In this document: in pieces, positions 11,316-22,405 of the stretch | Position numbering within the stretch: position 1 is the first letter of the stretch | Layout: each line of letters begins with the position of its first letter | Assembly (NCBI GenBank): GCA_910574455.1 | Contig: CAJSYZ010000011.1 | Span: 2,046,001-2,110,000, forward strand | Direction of reading: 5' to 3' | Origin: Trichaptum fuscoviolaceum | Lineage: Eukaryota > Basidiomycota > Agaricomycetes > Hymenochaetales > Trichaptaceae | DNA length: 64,000 nt | Program-made: the position numbers and the translations under genes | The notes under the pieces: model-generated | Database searches by the model: none | Seen by the model: only the letters and a program-made list of their open reading frames with translations | What the model was told of the DNA's origin: nothing

Positions 11316-14300
11316 TTATTGTTGCCTACTTTCGTACAATGTTTCATGCATGTGCATGTCAGCAAATCGGTTAACATAGAATCTATTGTAAAAGTCCAGG
11401 GACTCCTCAGGTGTCAATGACTTCGGAGGACATTCATCACCCTCTGGAACCCCAAGGAGGTGAGCTAAACGGAAGATACTCCCTAGAGCTATCACGGATA
11501 ACTTTGGAGTTTTTGAGTCCCGTGACGGGGGTAGCCTGACTCCGACTCGGAGTCGGAGGTGTCATTCAGGTCACTCCGGCGATTCCGAGTCAGCGGTTGA
11601 CGGCAACTTCCAATAGTACTACGCTGGCACGCGGTAGAGGTCTCTGACTCATACTCTGGCTCGACTATCCACATTCTTGTTTTTCTGTCAGGTGAGTCTC
11701 CAACGTTCTTGAAAAACTGGACAAGGGCGCATTCCTGACGTTCTCCATTGGCGGTGAAGGAGAAAAGAAGCATAACCCGAGCAATTCGCATCCCTGCAAA
11801 CCCCTTTTTGCGAGAACTAACTTGGACAAGAACGACATCACGTCGTGGTTTTCCGCGCCAAGAGGGATTGGACCTGATCACCTCCCTCATTGCTTGCTCT
11901 ATAGGAATTGATTCGCCGCGGTAGGCGAAATACGCGGTAGCTAATGGAAGATGGCAATGTCATTGTCCATGTCCAGTGCAAACTGTTGTTCGGCTATCAG
12001 GCTTTCAGAAGCGCTTCCGAGGTCATAGTATCCTAATTCGTTCAAGTTGCACCTTTCGTACTTGCAGAATAAGTATATTTTGATGAGTCGTCAGAGCTGT
12101 CGGAGTTCCGGATGGCCTTTTATCGCCGCAAGAGCGTTGAGCTGTTTGGGGTACAGCTTACTGGACTCTGTAAGGATAGCAACGAATAAGTCAGATATCC
12201 AGCGCCACAATTTGAAGCTCGTGTTACTGACGTTGTTTCGAAGCCATTAACATCAAGCTCGAAGGATCACTTCTACCACCTAAGCAAAACCGATGTTCTG
12301 TATTTTCCACATCATGAAGAACAACACTACTTTGCAGTCCTTCCACTGATGAAGTGCTGAAATCATCCAGGTCAGCAATTTCGTTGTGCCCTTGATTACC
12401 CACAGTGCCATCGAAGAAATCATCTGTATCATTGGCTGCTCCTGCCACACCAATACACTGCAACTGCTCCCTCTGATTCGGGATCCTCTCAGCATCATCC
12501 TCCTCTGGCTCTGACATATTCTTCCGCAGAACATCTCGCAAAACTTTCCACGTAGCCTCGGATAGCGTATCGTCTAGCATTCCACGCCGTTTGAAGTCTG
12601 ACCTCGATGCAATAAGTTTGCTGAGTCGTTGGTTTGCTGTGATCATCTGGCCCAAGGGATCATTTCTGTTCGAGCGTCGCCACGTTTCTTTGACCGCATA
12701 AATATGTTTATTCTCTGTAATCGATGAACACAGCCCGCTCGGTGCAGCAAACAGAGGGATCAATGTTGGATAATGGACCATAGCATGCTGTCGTGGTAGT
12801 GAAAAGTTATCCCGGATGCCCTTAGCTATGAATATTTGCCGATAACGGTGAAAGTGATCCAAAGAGGCTTTGATTTGATCAAGAGTTGAGGCTGTAATCG
12901 TGTACCGACGCACAAGGTAACAGAAGTCTAGAAATGCACTTAATGTGCGAATCATATCATCGTGTGCAATGCCCACGATAGCCGGAAGATACACCTAAGC
13001 AAATTGCATCAAATATCAGCAAACCACTGCCTCGAACAAGATAAAAAGGTCACATACTTTCATAAGTGCCTTAGAATCATTGCCTGTCCATTGCTTGAAG
13101 CCTCGGCCTTCGGGGAATCTGCGAAGTCCAGGAAAAGGAGCAGCAACTCTGATTCTACGCAGATGTTAGCAATGGTATTTACATTAAACAACTTGCGAAA
13201 AAAATCACCTTTTATCCACAATATCCAGCTCTGACGTGGTCAAGCTCTGACATATCCACTCGACAAGATGATCCTTGAACACGCCTTTGATGATTTGGTG
13301 CAGCAGGTCCGGAGATATGAGATTGCATATATCTGCGCGTGGAATGTCATTGGTGAAAGGCTACGGAGCAACGTATCAGTTGCAATATACGCATCCAATG
13401 AATAATTTGAAGCACGTACCACAATGTCCTGGTGGAATCCGTACTCTTTCCGAATTGTTGCTTTATTCATGTTGTTGGGGTCTACCTGTTCTATCAATCG
13501 TTCGTGCAGCTCTTTTGTTCGAGGAATTGATACAAATTCCGGATTATCGAGGTCCTTGTGAGGCGCTGTGCATCTATAATGTCGAAAGTAAGTCATCACC
13601 ACAGAGCTTGATTTCAGGAAAGCCTGAGGGCGGTAGTACTTACTTGCAGCACCATCCAGTACATATGGCGCAAAGGCTGACCTGTTCCGGATAATCGGCT
13701 ATATATGAGCCGAGTCCGAAAACCGACCTACGCAAGTGACCATCAGGGCACCGGAGAATGGTTTTCTGAGTGTTCATGATCATTGCGGATTTCAGCGAGA
13801 TTAAGATCCTCGATATAGACGAATGAAAGATCTGATGTCGAAAGTGCCGGAAGTCATCTGACTTTTCGTATTGCCGCTCAGCTGCAAAGCATCAGAAGTC
13901 AATTGAATAGATCACTATTAACACATACTCTTTGGTATTGCCAGAAATGTTATGAGCTGGACTGTATTCAGTTTCTGGGACCGCCGGGCCTTGTTTGATA
14001 CATTCCCAATCGAGAGATACAAAGGATAGTATTCATTATTGCCAGTTCCAACAGAAACCGTTGTCTTATCGCTCCCTAAAATGACCGGGACGAACATAGA
14101 TCCATGGACTGCTTTATCTTCTGCGTAGATCTTGTTCTAAGTCAAGGATAATAAGTATCTGTGCGAGTTAATGAGTCATGACTTACAGCCTGTTCCCAAG
14201 CAAAATTCCCGGACATGTAATTTCTGAAAACTCGTTCTTTGTCATTGATATTATTGGTGTCCTCCTTTGTCTGAAATTCACGAAACGGGACAAAGTCAAA

Positions 14301-15398
14301 TTCGCCTTCTAAAGCCGGGTTATCCACCAAATTTCGGATTACTTCCAAAGGATCCCGATACCATACATCATATTCTTTCCTCTTCCATGACTCGATGTTC
14401 TCGTTTGTCGCTTTTTGGCCATTGTCGTTAGTGTAGAAGTTACTGAAGGATTTCCAAGATACATCACCGACTTTTGTAGTGTCAATGATCTTGTACAAAT
14501 TTTGTGCATCTCCATCGAGCAGTGCACCAGCTGTATCCAGACTTGAGTCATCATTGGGATCTGTCGCGTCCAGTTCGGGATATCTAATAGATTTTGCGTT
14601 CTCCGTGGACTGAATTATTGATAAGCCTTCATAATTCCGAGAAGCTTTGTTATGTTGCCAGCAGACATTTGCTCTTCGCGATAGAGAAAATCTGCGAGCT
14701 CGAAATCTGCTCGGCACGAATAGGGAAACCAGTCATTTGACGCAGGTTCGTTCCGTGAAACGGGCGGTTCTTCCTTTTCTAAGAAGTTCCCTTCTTCATC
14801 GCATGGAGTGGCTGCACGATATTTGGTGTCAGAATGCTAAAGTAAACTGGGGACATCATACTTAGCGCGCACCATTTAAATATCTGTGATACACCTTTAA
14901 GTTATCATTGTTCTCTTCATAATCTCCAATGTCGGAGTCCAGATCAGCAGAAGATAGGTCTTGGTCTTCAAGTTCGTCATCTCCAGTGTCAGCATGGGAC
15001 AGGCAATCAGGACCGTCTAAATCTTGAAGCAGCTCGTCTCGGCCTATGCTAAGCATCGAGATATCCTGTGTGAGTATAGAAATGTCGTAGTCGTAACTTG
15101 AAGAGTTGCAGCCACTTTCATCTTCATGATGGCCCTCCAAGTCTGTTGGAAGTTCAGGAGAGCCGGGAAGAGCTTGAGGTGTCGAAGGTCGTGCGGGTCG
15201 CTTGGGTGAGGAATCCAAGTCGTAACCACAAGCAGCAGGTCTTGTTGCAAATGATGACGGGTGAGCTGAATATTCATGTCTTGTCCTTGCGGATTGATTC
15301 TTGAACCTCCTGCTGCAGAAGGAGAAGGTGCATCGAATAGTCGGGGGGAAGATATCTGTAAGATGAACGGGTTTGGGCCTTCGCCGAGTTACCGGCAT
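11316..15398 (-). pseudogene. Plavaka-type (CACTA-like) DNA transposase, decaying
   Basis: The family pattern can be followed end to end. N-terminal C2H2 finger (C-x4-C-x12-H-x4-H in IRCTFSFCSRRFKNQ...), NATPCDEEGNFL, ADFELADFLYREEQMSAG, GDVSWKSFSNFY, YDVWYRDPLEVIRN, NYMSGNFAWEQA, FVPVILGSDKTTVSV, NEYYPLYLSIGN, YIADYPEQ, a zinc-like CAICTGWCCKCTAPH, RVAAPFPGLRRFPEGR, SAFLDFCYLVRR, NFSLPRQHAMVHY, ITENKHIYAVKETWRRS, then RVMLLFSF and the FYVNRFADMHMHE end. Many introns are clean. Lesions: frame loss near 14627, an in-frame TGA after GHPELRQL (about 12090), a one-base loss before ATAYFAYRGES, and a frame change around 11500-11620 where palindromic words (GACTCCGAGTCGGAGTC) sit inside the reading frame. 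The family cuts and pastes DNA. This copy is probably inactive unless edited by unseen introns. Confidence 0.85.
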
Positions 15399-15874
15399 TA
15401 GTTCCAGTAAATTGAACGCTGAATTTAAAGTTGAATGGCACGCTCAGCGGTGACGCCCGCGTAGTAACAACTTGAAGTTAGTAGTACTACTAGTAGTAGT
15501 ACCGGTAGCCTGAGTAGCCACAGCCTCGGCTGTCAGTGACTCAGTGGCACCGCCGCCAGCCTGCCAGTGAGCCTGCAAGTGCCAGTGAGTAGTACTAGTA
15601 CCAGTAGCACTGTGATAGTACTAGTAATAGAGCTAGCCTGAGTATCCGAGTGTCCAAGTCCGAGTCTGAGTCAGGCTCATTCCGAGTCAGCCTAACTTGA
15701 AGGCTGCCAATCACTGGCACTGCCAGTGCCAGCAAGTGCAAGTGGGCGTAAATTTTCCTTGAATAGGCGCCCTCATCTCCAACTTCAACTACAACTTGCA
15801 CCTTTGCCAACTCGATTCACCATCGAAACTCATAGCACCTGTCAGCGTGCCTCGACTTGAAACACTGCACAAGA
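15399..15874. promoter_or_regulatory. Divergent promoter spacer filled with palindromic words
   Basis: Between two divergent starts (15398 minus, 15875 plus). It carries TAGTACTACTAGTAG, GCCAGTGAGCCTG, CACTGGCACTGCCAGTG and CTTGAAGTTAG words at about 15465-15740. It must hold both promoters, but no clear TATA box stands out. Its C/A-rich last 80 bp before 15875 looks like a 5' leader. Confidence 0.45.
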
Positions 15875-18800
15875 ATGTCAACTCGAAGACAAACGCGGGC
15901 TAAGAATAGCAATCAGCACCCGGGAGCCATAGTCAATAAACTCAGAACACGTCAACAAAAGAGGAGGTATTGAGGGAGAAAGAAGAGAAGGAGAGAAGGA
16001 GAGAAGAGCAGGCCTCAAAGCGTGGTGAGGCATTGAGGGAAAAGGAGGAGAAGGAAAAACAGAAGGAAGAACGGGCAGCTCTGCGCGAAGCTGCGGCTCA
16101 ACAAGCCGCGGATGCGAGAGAGAAGAGAAAACTTGATGCGGAACAGAAACGGGCAGCAAAAGAACAAGAGGCATCTGAGAAGGTACGCAAAAAGAGAGCT
16201 GCAGCAGAGCAACAGGAAACAGCAATACTGGAGACGATGGAGCTTGAGAAGAATTTGTTGAAGGCTCTTGACATTCGCACCCAGATGGGCTCAACTGCAC
16301 CTAAGCTGGCTGGCACTGACAAACGAGGGCTAAAAAAACCGAAAGACACTCCTGAAGCTAGTGAGTCCTTATCTTCAAGACAGCGACAGTCGAGTTACCA
16401 GATATTGGCATTGCAGGTTCAACGAACGAGGAAAAAGACAGCTTTTGTGAAGCTGAAGGCAATGCAAACTTTTATGTTCGTAAGTTGCATTACCTTTACG
16501 ACTTTAGGTTTTGAAAGATGAACATATTGACTCACGTTATGATGCAGCCAATTCCGATGGACCAGATAGAGAGCGCGCAAAAAAGGCGAGGAAAAAGGAC
16601 ACCAGAGGTGCACTTCCTTTCCGTACTTGTGTGCAGGGCGCAAAGGCTTCAAGTCGTATCATAGGAGGCACTGGCTATCATAGTACGCTTGCAGGACAGG
16701 ACAGCAGTCTTTCTGGTGAGGATACAGACATGATAGACTCGCCCAATACGTCGAAACGGAACGATAAGACAAAGCGACCTGTCAGGGCACTTTGCAACAC
16801 AGATGGATCCACTTTCTTCGGCGGAGAGGGCAGAAATCCTGAGATCGCAAGGAAGATAGTAGAAGATATTGACTTGTGAGTTTGAAGTCGTACTACTCAA
16901 CCGTTCGCATCATAGTACGAAAGATGAGTTTCAAATTCAAACAAATTCAAGTTGATAGTAAGTGTGAAGCTTGATTTAAACTCAGCTACTTGAAGCTTAT
17001 CATTGTAGTACTACTTACTACTACTACTAGTAGTACTAGTACTGATAGCTTGAATGCGCCCGCCACTGCCAGTGGCAGTTTGAGCGTGCCACGCGTGCGC
17101 CAGTGACACTGCCAGTGGCAGCGACCGTGGCGGCCCGGCGGGTCACCGCCGTGCCACACTTCTTCAAGATCATCATGAACCCGAACGTTGCAGCTTCTTC
17201 ACTTATAATGCTCACATCCTTATCTTTGTTTCAAGTTGTGAGCCTGGCTGACACAAGGAAAATTTAGGCTCCCCGCCTCGGTGCAAGAGGATGCAAACTT
17301 TAGTCCTTGGGAGGATGAAGGAGAGATAGTAACCCTCACGAGTTTTCAAGGTGTAAAGAATAGCTTTGCGAGCGAGCGACAGACGGCACATCTTGTTGAC
17401 TCCGACACTGATAATGTGAGTTGGTTAAAGCATTCATTAGACTGGCAGATGAAATCTTAATATTTTGATTGTGCGTTTAATTAGGACGCGAGGAGACTTA
17501 CAATACCGCCCCAAGCCAATGTGAGTGCCGCTTAAAGTTCAAAGAAATCGTTCGATTCACAGAGACTATGCATCGGTGGAGTCCCATGCACAATGATGGC
17601 TAATTAACAATGTTTCTGTATCGTATCAGGATGGAGCCAGCAATAAATCGAAGAAAAGGAAGCTATCCCGCGACACTCTCTCCGACTTGCAGGCTCCTAC
17701 AACGTTGGTAAGTGGCATCATAATGTCTTGCTTCGTTCGCGCTACTTATCCTTCCTTCTTTGTGCTCTGGAGAAGAAGAATATCAGGAGACAATCGGCCG
17801 TTCAGGTGAGTGTTTCACATCAAAGCATGGATCTGGTGCCGGACTTTCTTGTGTCCTTTGGCGTCGACATATCTTTACTTCATTACTTACCAAACCGTAC
17901 TCTGAATAGGGCGCGAAAATGCAGAGAATCGCCAACTCCCAGCTTGATGTAACGGTAAGTTTATTCTGCTTTTACCCCCTCACTACTCACCTGTCATCTC
18001 GTCAGGAGGGTATTACTGTCGATGGACATAGAGAGCAATCGCCGGCGTTGTATCTGCAGATGCAGGTATGTGTAGGCATCGACACTCAATAGGACAACTT
18101 TCTGCACCCCTTTCTTTGGCAAGGATCTGGTCGTCTACTAAGCTTTGCTTATTGTAGGACAGCATGATTGCGAATAATAAGAAGAGGAAGTCACCGCCGG
18201 ACTCTAACTCGCATGCCGTGGTAATTCTTGCATTTCCACCCAATATTCAGATCACTTCCTTACTATCTAAAACAGACTAGCATGAACGTGTATATGAAGA
18301 AGCCGTCATCACAGGCTGCCTCGACAGTTAGTGTTAATCCTTCTAATCTCCATTTCATATCATTTCTGATTAAGCAACAAGGATTTGAACCTCACTACTA
18401 GTAACAAGAGTAAACTGCAAGACAGTCATTCTCAGGCTGATATACTGGTATTCAATTCTCTTCGAGCTTTTCTTGGTAACAATTCCTCTAATTGCTACAG
18501 ATGAAATCTTCTACTTCTATTCGCAATTTGAAGAGGTCTCTGGCGGCTCATGCGCAACATATTGCAAGTGTGAGCTAATTGCTGCAATTGATTCGTGTAC
18601 TAATTCAAGGCTCCTTTAACAGGCAAGTGGTTGTGAGGTGTCGCTAACACCACGAGCACAATCACCTGCGATGACGACAGTATCCATCAGTCCTGAACCC
18701 GAAGTGCTCGCAACCAAGGCTCATCTTGGTCATCGCAAAGTCTCTCGGACTACTAGCTCTGTGCGTTAATCAAATCATGTCTATGATATACATCCACTAA

Positions 18801-20245
18801 CTTGCAGAAATGCAGACATCTGTAGGGCTTGAGGACAAGGATAGAAATAGTATCGGAAGGGAGGGATCCCGCGCTCCCGGCAAAAAAAGGGCAACGAATC
18901 AGTGTCTCCCTCCCGGAACTCAGGCAGGCTGGACTCACATTCTTCTGCCTTCGCTGTATCGCGCAGTTGGAAAGTCCACAACTCCATGGCAAAACCCGGA
19001 CAATAAGTCCATCGGAGCCTTGTGGGGGAAGGTGTTTGATTCTGTCAAACTTAGTTACGACACGCAATTGGCCGACATCTGTTCTTTAGTTGAGTCATCC
19101 CTTATTGTCTTTCATCGGCCATTTTGAATCAAGTATGATCTGCCCTGTAGGCAGCCCAGAGATGCTCTGATAGTTGGCGCAAGAAATTGTTCGAGAAAGC
19201 CGAACAATCAATTTCGAGTTTCGTCGGCAACGAGCGTTCTAAGTCGGTGGAGACCGAAGAAATTGTGAAGATGTTGCAGACGATGGTCGACAAGAAGAAA
19301 GCTGAACCATTCCTCTGGGAAAGCTGGCATAGTATGGATAAGGTATGTAAAAATTTGCCCCATGTCACCCTTCGTATCCCTGCATTGACTCTGAAAGTAC
19401 AGAAGCAAGGGTTGTTCTGCTCTGATCTTGTAATCTCAGTGTTGTCCGTACACCTAGTCTTGGCCCTGGGTCGGCATAAAGTACTGGATAAAAACACAAT
19501 AGGAAAGCCTATCGGTGCCCTCGCTCTTGCGGCAACCGCGGTATCTATCTACTTCAGTTCTTATAGTGGCTTTATTCGCTGAATTTCTCATGAACAGGTC
19601 AAGGTTGCAATCGACAAGCAAGTGGCCCGGTTGCAAAAGATCAAAGAAGAGTTTGGTGGCGCTGAGTGGTACTTCACCAGTGCTCTGTGGCAGCCTCATA
19701 CGGACGACTATGTTAACTTATTGTCGAATTCCTCGTTTTTTACTGAATCAAACTGGGAGAAGGTCCGATCCCGCCTAGCAGCTTACAATTCCATTGAAGA
19801 TTTTAGTGCGGGAAAGAACACCGAACTTGTTGGATCGGGTGTCACTGGCAGGGATTTCTCCCTGTATCTTGACGTTGGAGACGCGGATGCGAGCGGCGAG
19901 TATACATATGGCGAGGGCGCTACTAGAAGTAGTAAGTGCAAGGAGGATAAGGATAATGACGGCGAAGAAGTCGAGGATTTCAAGGATAGGGAAGACGATA
20001 TGGAGGACGAGAGTGTGCTTGGCGAGGGAGACGAGGTCGAGGACAAGGATCAGGAGGAGGACAAGGATCAGGATCAGGATGAGAACAAGGATGCGGACGA
20101 GAATTTCAGCGTGGGTTATGGACGCAGTGGAGGTTTTGAGGGCGAGGAGAATGACGCAGGCAGAGAGGACTGGGAAGGTGAGGGCGATCGCGAGGAGGAC
20201 GAGGGTTCATTATGGGATTCGGCTACGGACGGCGCAGACTTTTAA
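15875..20245 (+). CDS. Micro-exon gene, basidiomycete-specific protein with acidic tail; partner of Plavaka transposase
   Basis: Starts MSTRRQTRAKNSNQHPGAI, then a one-base frame slip near 15965 leads into a K/R/E coiled coil (REKEEKERRREEQ...). Exons: to 16360, 16417-16479, 16548-16875, 17268-17415, then 17485-17520, 17630-17707, 17773-17805, 17910-17954, 18006-18065, 18158-18220, 18276-18326, 18409-18447, 18501-18569, 18623-18760, 18816-19088, 19151-19342, 19403-19540, 19598-20245. From 17485 on, all 14 exons are multiples of three in phase 0. The region GWTHILLPSLYRAVGKSTTPWQ and SDSWRKKLFEKAEQSI resembles uncharacterised basidiomycete proteins. The tail is Asp/Glu-rich (KDQEEDKDQDQDE). 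The middle has basic KKRK patches, so it may be nuclear. Function unknown; by position, possibly an accessory transposon protein. Confidence 0.7.
16876..17267 (+). repeat. Palindromic patchwork inside an intron
   Basis: This 392-nt intron of the micro-exon gene is far longer than its neighbours. It contains AATTCAAGTTGATAG, TACTACTACTAGTAGTACTAG, CACTGCCAGTGGCAG and GACACTGCCAGTGGCAGCG words (about 16930-17160). The flanking exons still join in frame (GACTT + GCTCCC). Confidence 0.75.
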
Positions 20246-21096
20246 GAGCAGGTCGATCTCTGGTGAGCTTCGGCTTTGACCCATCACCCCGCCACTGTAT
20301 TCAAGCTCTTACTACCACCAACTTGCAGTGGCATTCGTTCTCTGAATATGCCGAGGAACAGCCTGCCAGCGAGGCAGAAGTGGCAAAATACAATCTGGTT
20401 CAGGATGCCGTGGTGTAGCTACTGAGGGACCGTGACACTGATGCACTGATTTCTACTTATTGTCTTAAATTACTTGTGGAAATGAAGTAATTCTGGAACC
20501 TCTTACGCACTTACACGCTTGAGTACTGCAAACCGACAGACAAAAAAGTCTGCTTATATGATTAAATGATGAATTACTTATGGAATGAACTACTTGAACC
20601 CCTTACAAACTTATACACTTGAGCACTGCAATTCGAATGCCAGAAAAAAACTTCTGATATGCTTGAATGCTGAAGACTGAATGCCTGAAGCACTGATTTA
20701 AGTCGACGGCACTGATTTCAGCAGGCCCCTTCCTGAATAATGAAACCACATGCCTGAAATCAGTAAATCAGTAGAATTTCACTTCCCAGGGCTTCAGTAA
20801 ATTTCAGACCGTTTAAGTAACCTTAAGTGAAAAAGAAGATTCCCTGATGTGTTTATTATTAGCCCATCGAGTCAGCCTCATTAGCGTCGTCTGCTCATAA
20901 AGAAAGTTACTCACACTTTGTCCTCCTACCACAACCACGAACTACCTTTTTCCAACTGCAATGATCCCTCGAATATAGCCGACACTTTCATCTCTTTGGA
21001 CCCTCCCTTAATACACAACAGGTGAACATTGTACAAAAACAACCTAAAGGACATATTTATACCGTCGAGGTACTCGTTTCCTCCATTTCGAATTGC
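20246..21096. repeat. Subterminal-type direct repeats
   Basis: Two diverged direct copies about 105 bp apart: one around 20470-20560 (TTACTTGTGGAAATGAAGTA ... GAGTACTGCAAACCGACAG) and one around 20573-20660 (TTACTTATGGAATGAACTA ... GAGCACTGCAATTCGAATG). A shorter word GCACTGATTT recurs near 20433, 20690 and 20709, and CTGAAATCAG/CTGATTTCAG-like inverted copies lie at 20710-20780. This resembles transposon subterminal DNA. 20870-21090 is probably the promoter of the next gene. No coding sequence supported. Confidence 0.5.
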
Positions 21097-22405
21097 ATGT
21101 TTGGCGAATCCGACTCAGAAAGTCCTCGCACTGGAAGCCCGTGGGATGGCCTATTATCACGGTCTGATCCCGCTTCCCCTTCAGAAGAGAGTAATCTCGC
21201 GAGGAGCCCCAAAGTAATACCAAAGTTAGTTCCCGAGGTCGAGCAGGTACGAGGTCACCTTATTATATTCTCACCTAAAGTACTTATTTCTCCTGCAGGG
21301 CAATGTGGAATACAAGCTACGACTGCTCAATCCTACCGCAGAGCGCTTCACCCGCCTCGTAACTCAGCTGAAGTGGAGACTGCTTGAAGGTGGTGGGCAA
21401 GCCTACTATGAACTCGGAGTAGCTGACTCCGGACAGTTGGTCGGCTTGTCGCGTCTTCATCTCGAGCAGACACTGCAAACACTCGAGGAAATGGCTGGCG
21501 AGATTGGGGCATCGGTGGTCATCGTTAAGGAGATTGAGGTGCCGGCGACACTATTGGAGAAGACGGAGACACACGGCAGAGTAGCAGACGGTGCAATGCG
21601 TATGCACAAGAAGCGCTTTGAAGACTTCCTTGGACCAACCAGTCTTGGGGAATCAGCCTCCGCTTGCACAACGGACTGCGATGAGGCCGAGCTTTCTACA
21701 CCAGAAGCAGAAGACGACGGGTTTGGACTAGACGAGGCTGGCGTTGAGGACTGCCACCGCTCTCACCCCGAACGTACCTCAGCTCAATCCTCCCCTTTCT
21801 TGAAAGCGGTGGAAGACCAATATGACTCTGCTAGTGGCGATGAGTCATGGGTGTTTTCCGGTGAACTTGAAATCGCCACCGTCTATAAGCCTAGACCGCA
21901 GCGTCGGCGGACACCAAACCTCGTCCCCTCTCCGAAACGAAGTTTCATGAATACGCCTCCGTTGACTAGTGCGCCGCTAGATGTGCCAAGCCGCATTGTA
22001 GCAGATGGAAATGAAAGATCGTCGGGAAGGGAAAGATGGATTCGCCACAAACGGAATGGAAGGAAAGCAAGGGCGAGGGTCCCGAAAGTGGCTGAAGGCT
22101 CAGGATTGGGAACCTTTTCGCTCACTGGTGAAACACAAGTGAACTCAGATGATTGCTCCTCGTCTCTTGCCGATCTAGCTGAAGCGGCTGCGCTCCTGAG
22201 CATCCACGATGACTCAGCTGTTGTTCCATCCGCGATACCCGCGTTATATGAACCAGTCGCGTCAAGCCACACTGCTGTAAATGTTGATGCGCTCAAGACT
22301 ATCAAGCCAAGTAGTGACCCCGCGGAACGCCGGTTCATCGTTGAAGCGCTTGTAGTCCGCAAGATGTCTCTTGAAGAGGCATTCCTCGATTTTGGGAGTC
22401 TATGA
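21097..22405 (+). CDS. GTPBP1/GTPBP2-like N-terminal-domain protein lacking the GTPase domain
   Basis: Two exons: 21097-21246 (MFGESDSESPRTGSPWDG...VPEVEQ) and 21299-22405, joined in phase 0 to GNVEYKLRLLNPTAERF. The block NVEYKLRLLNP, LVTQLKWRLLEGGGQAYYE, LGVADSG and MAGEIGASVVIVKEIEV is the conserved N-terminal region of GTP-binding protein 1/2. In those proteins a translational-GTPase domain follows. Here the rest is a low-complexity Ser/Pro/Glu-rich linker, and the protein closes with FIVEALVVRKMSLEEAFLDFG. That ending resembles the segment that normally leads into the G domain. No P-loop, DxxG or NKxD motif is present. 419 residues. It cannot hydrolyse GTP as written. The same short form is, from memory, annotated as GTP-binding protein 2 in other mushrooms. 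Confidence 0.75.

Larger units (their letters stand above)
11300..20860. mobile_element. Candidate two-gene Plavaka-class transposon
   Basis: A transposase gene (minus, 15398-11316) and a multi-exon gene (plus, 15875-20245) diverge from a 476-bp spacer. Subterminal-type repeats follow the plus gene at 20420-20860. CACTA-superfamily elements commonly carry a transposase plus a second gene and subterminal repeats. I could not find matching terminal inverted repeats or a target duplication by eye, so both ends are guesses. Confidence 0.35.

Noticed and set aside
15878..16349. Minus-strand frames rich in Ser/Leu/Phe opposite the coiled-coil exon
   Set aside because: Antisense shadows of the K/R/E-rich exon; low complexity only.
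19783..20046. Minus-strand Ser/Leu-rich frame opposite the acidic tail
   Set aside because: Antisense of GAC/GAG-rich codons; no start context or domain.
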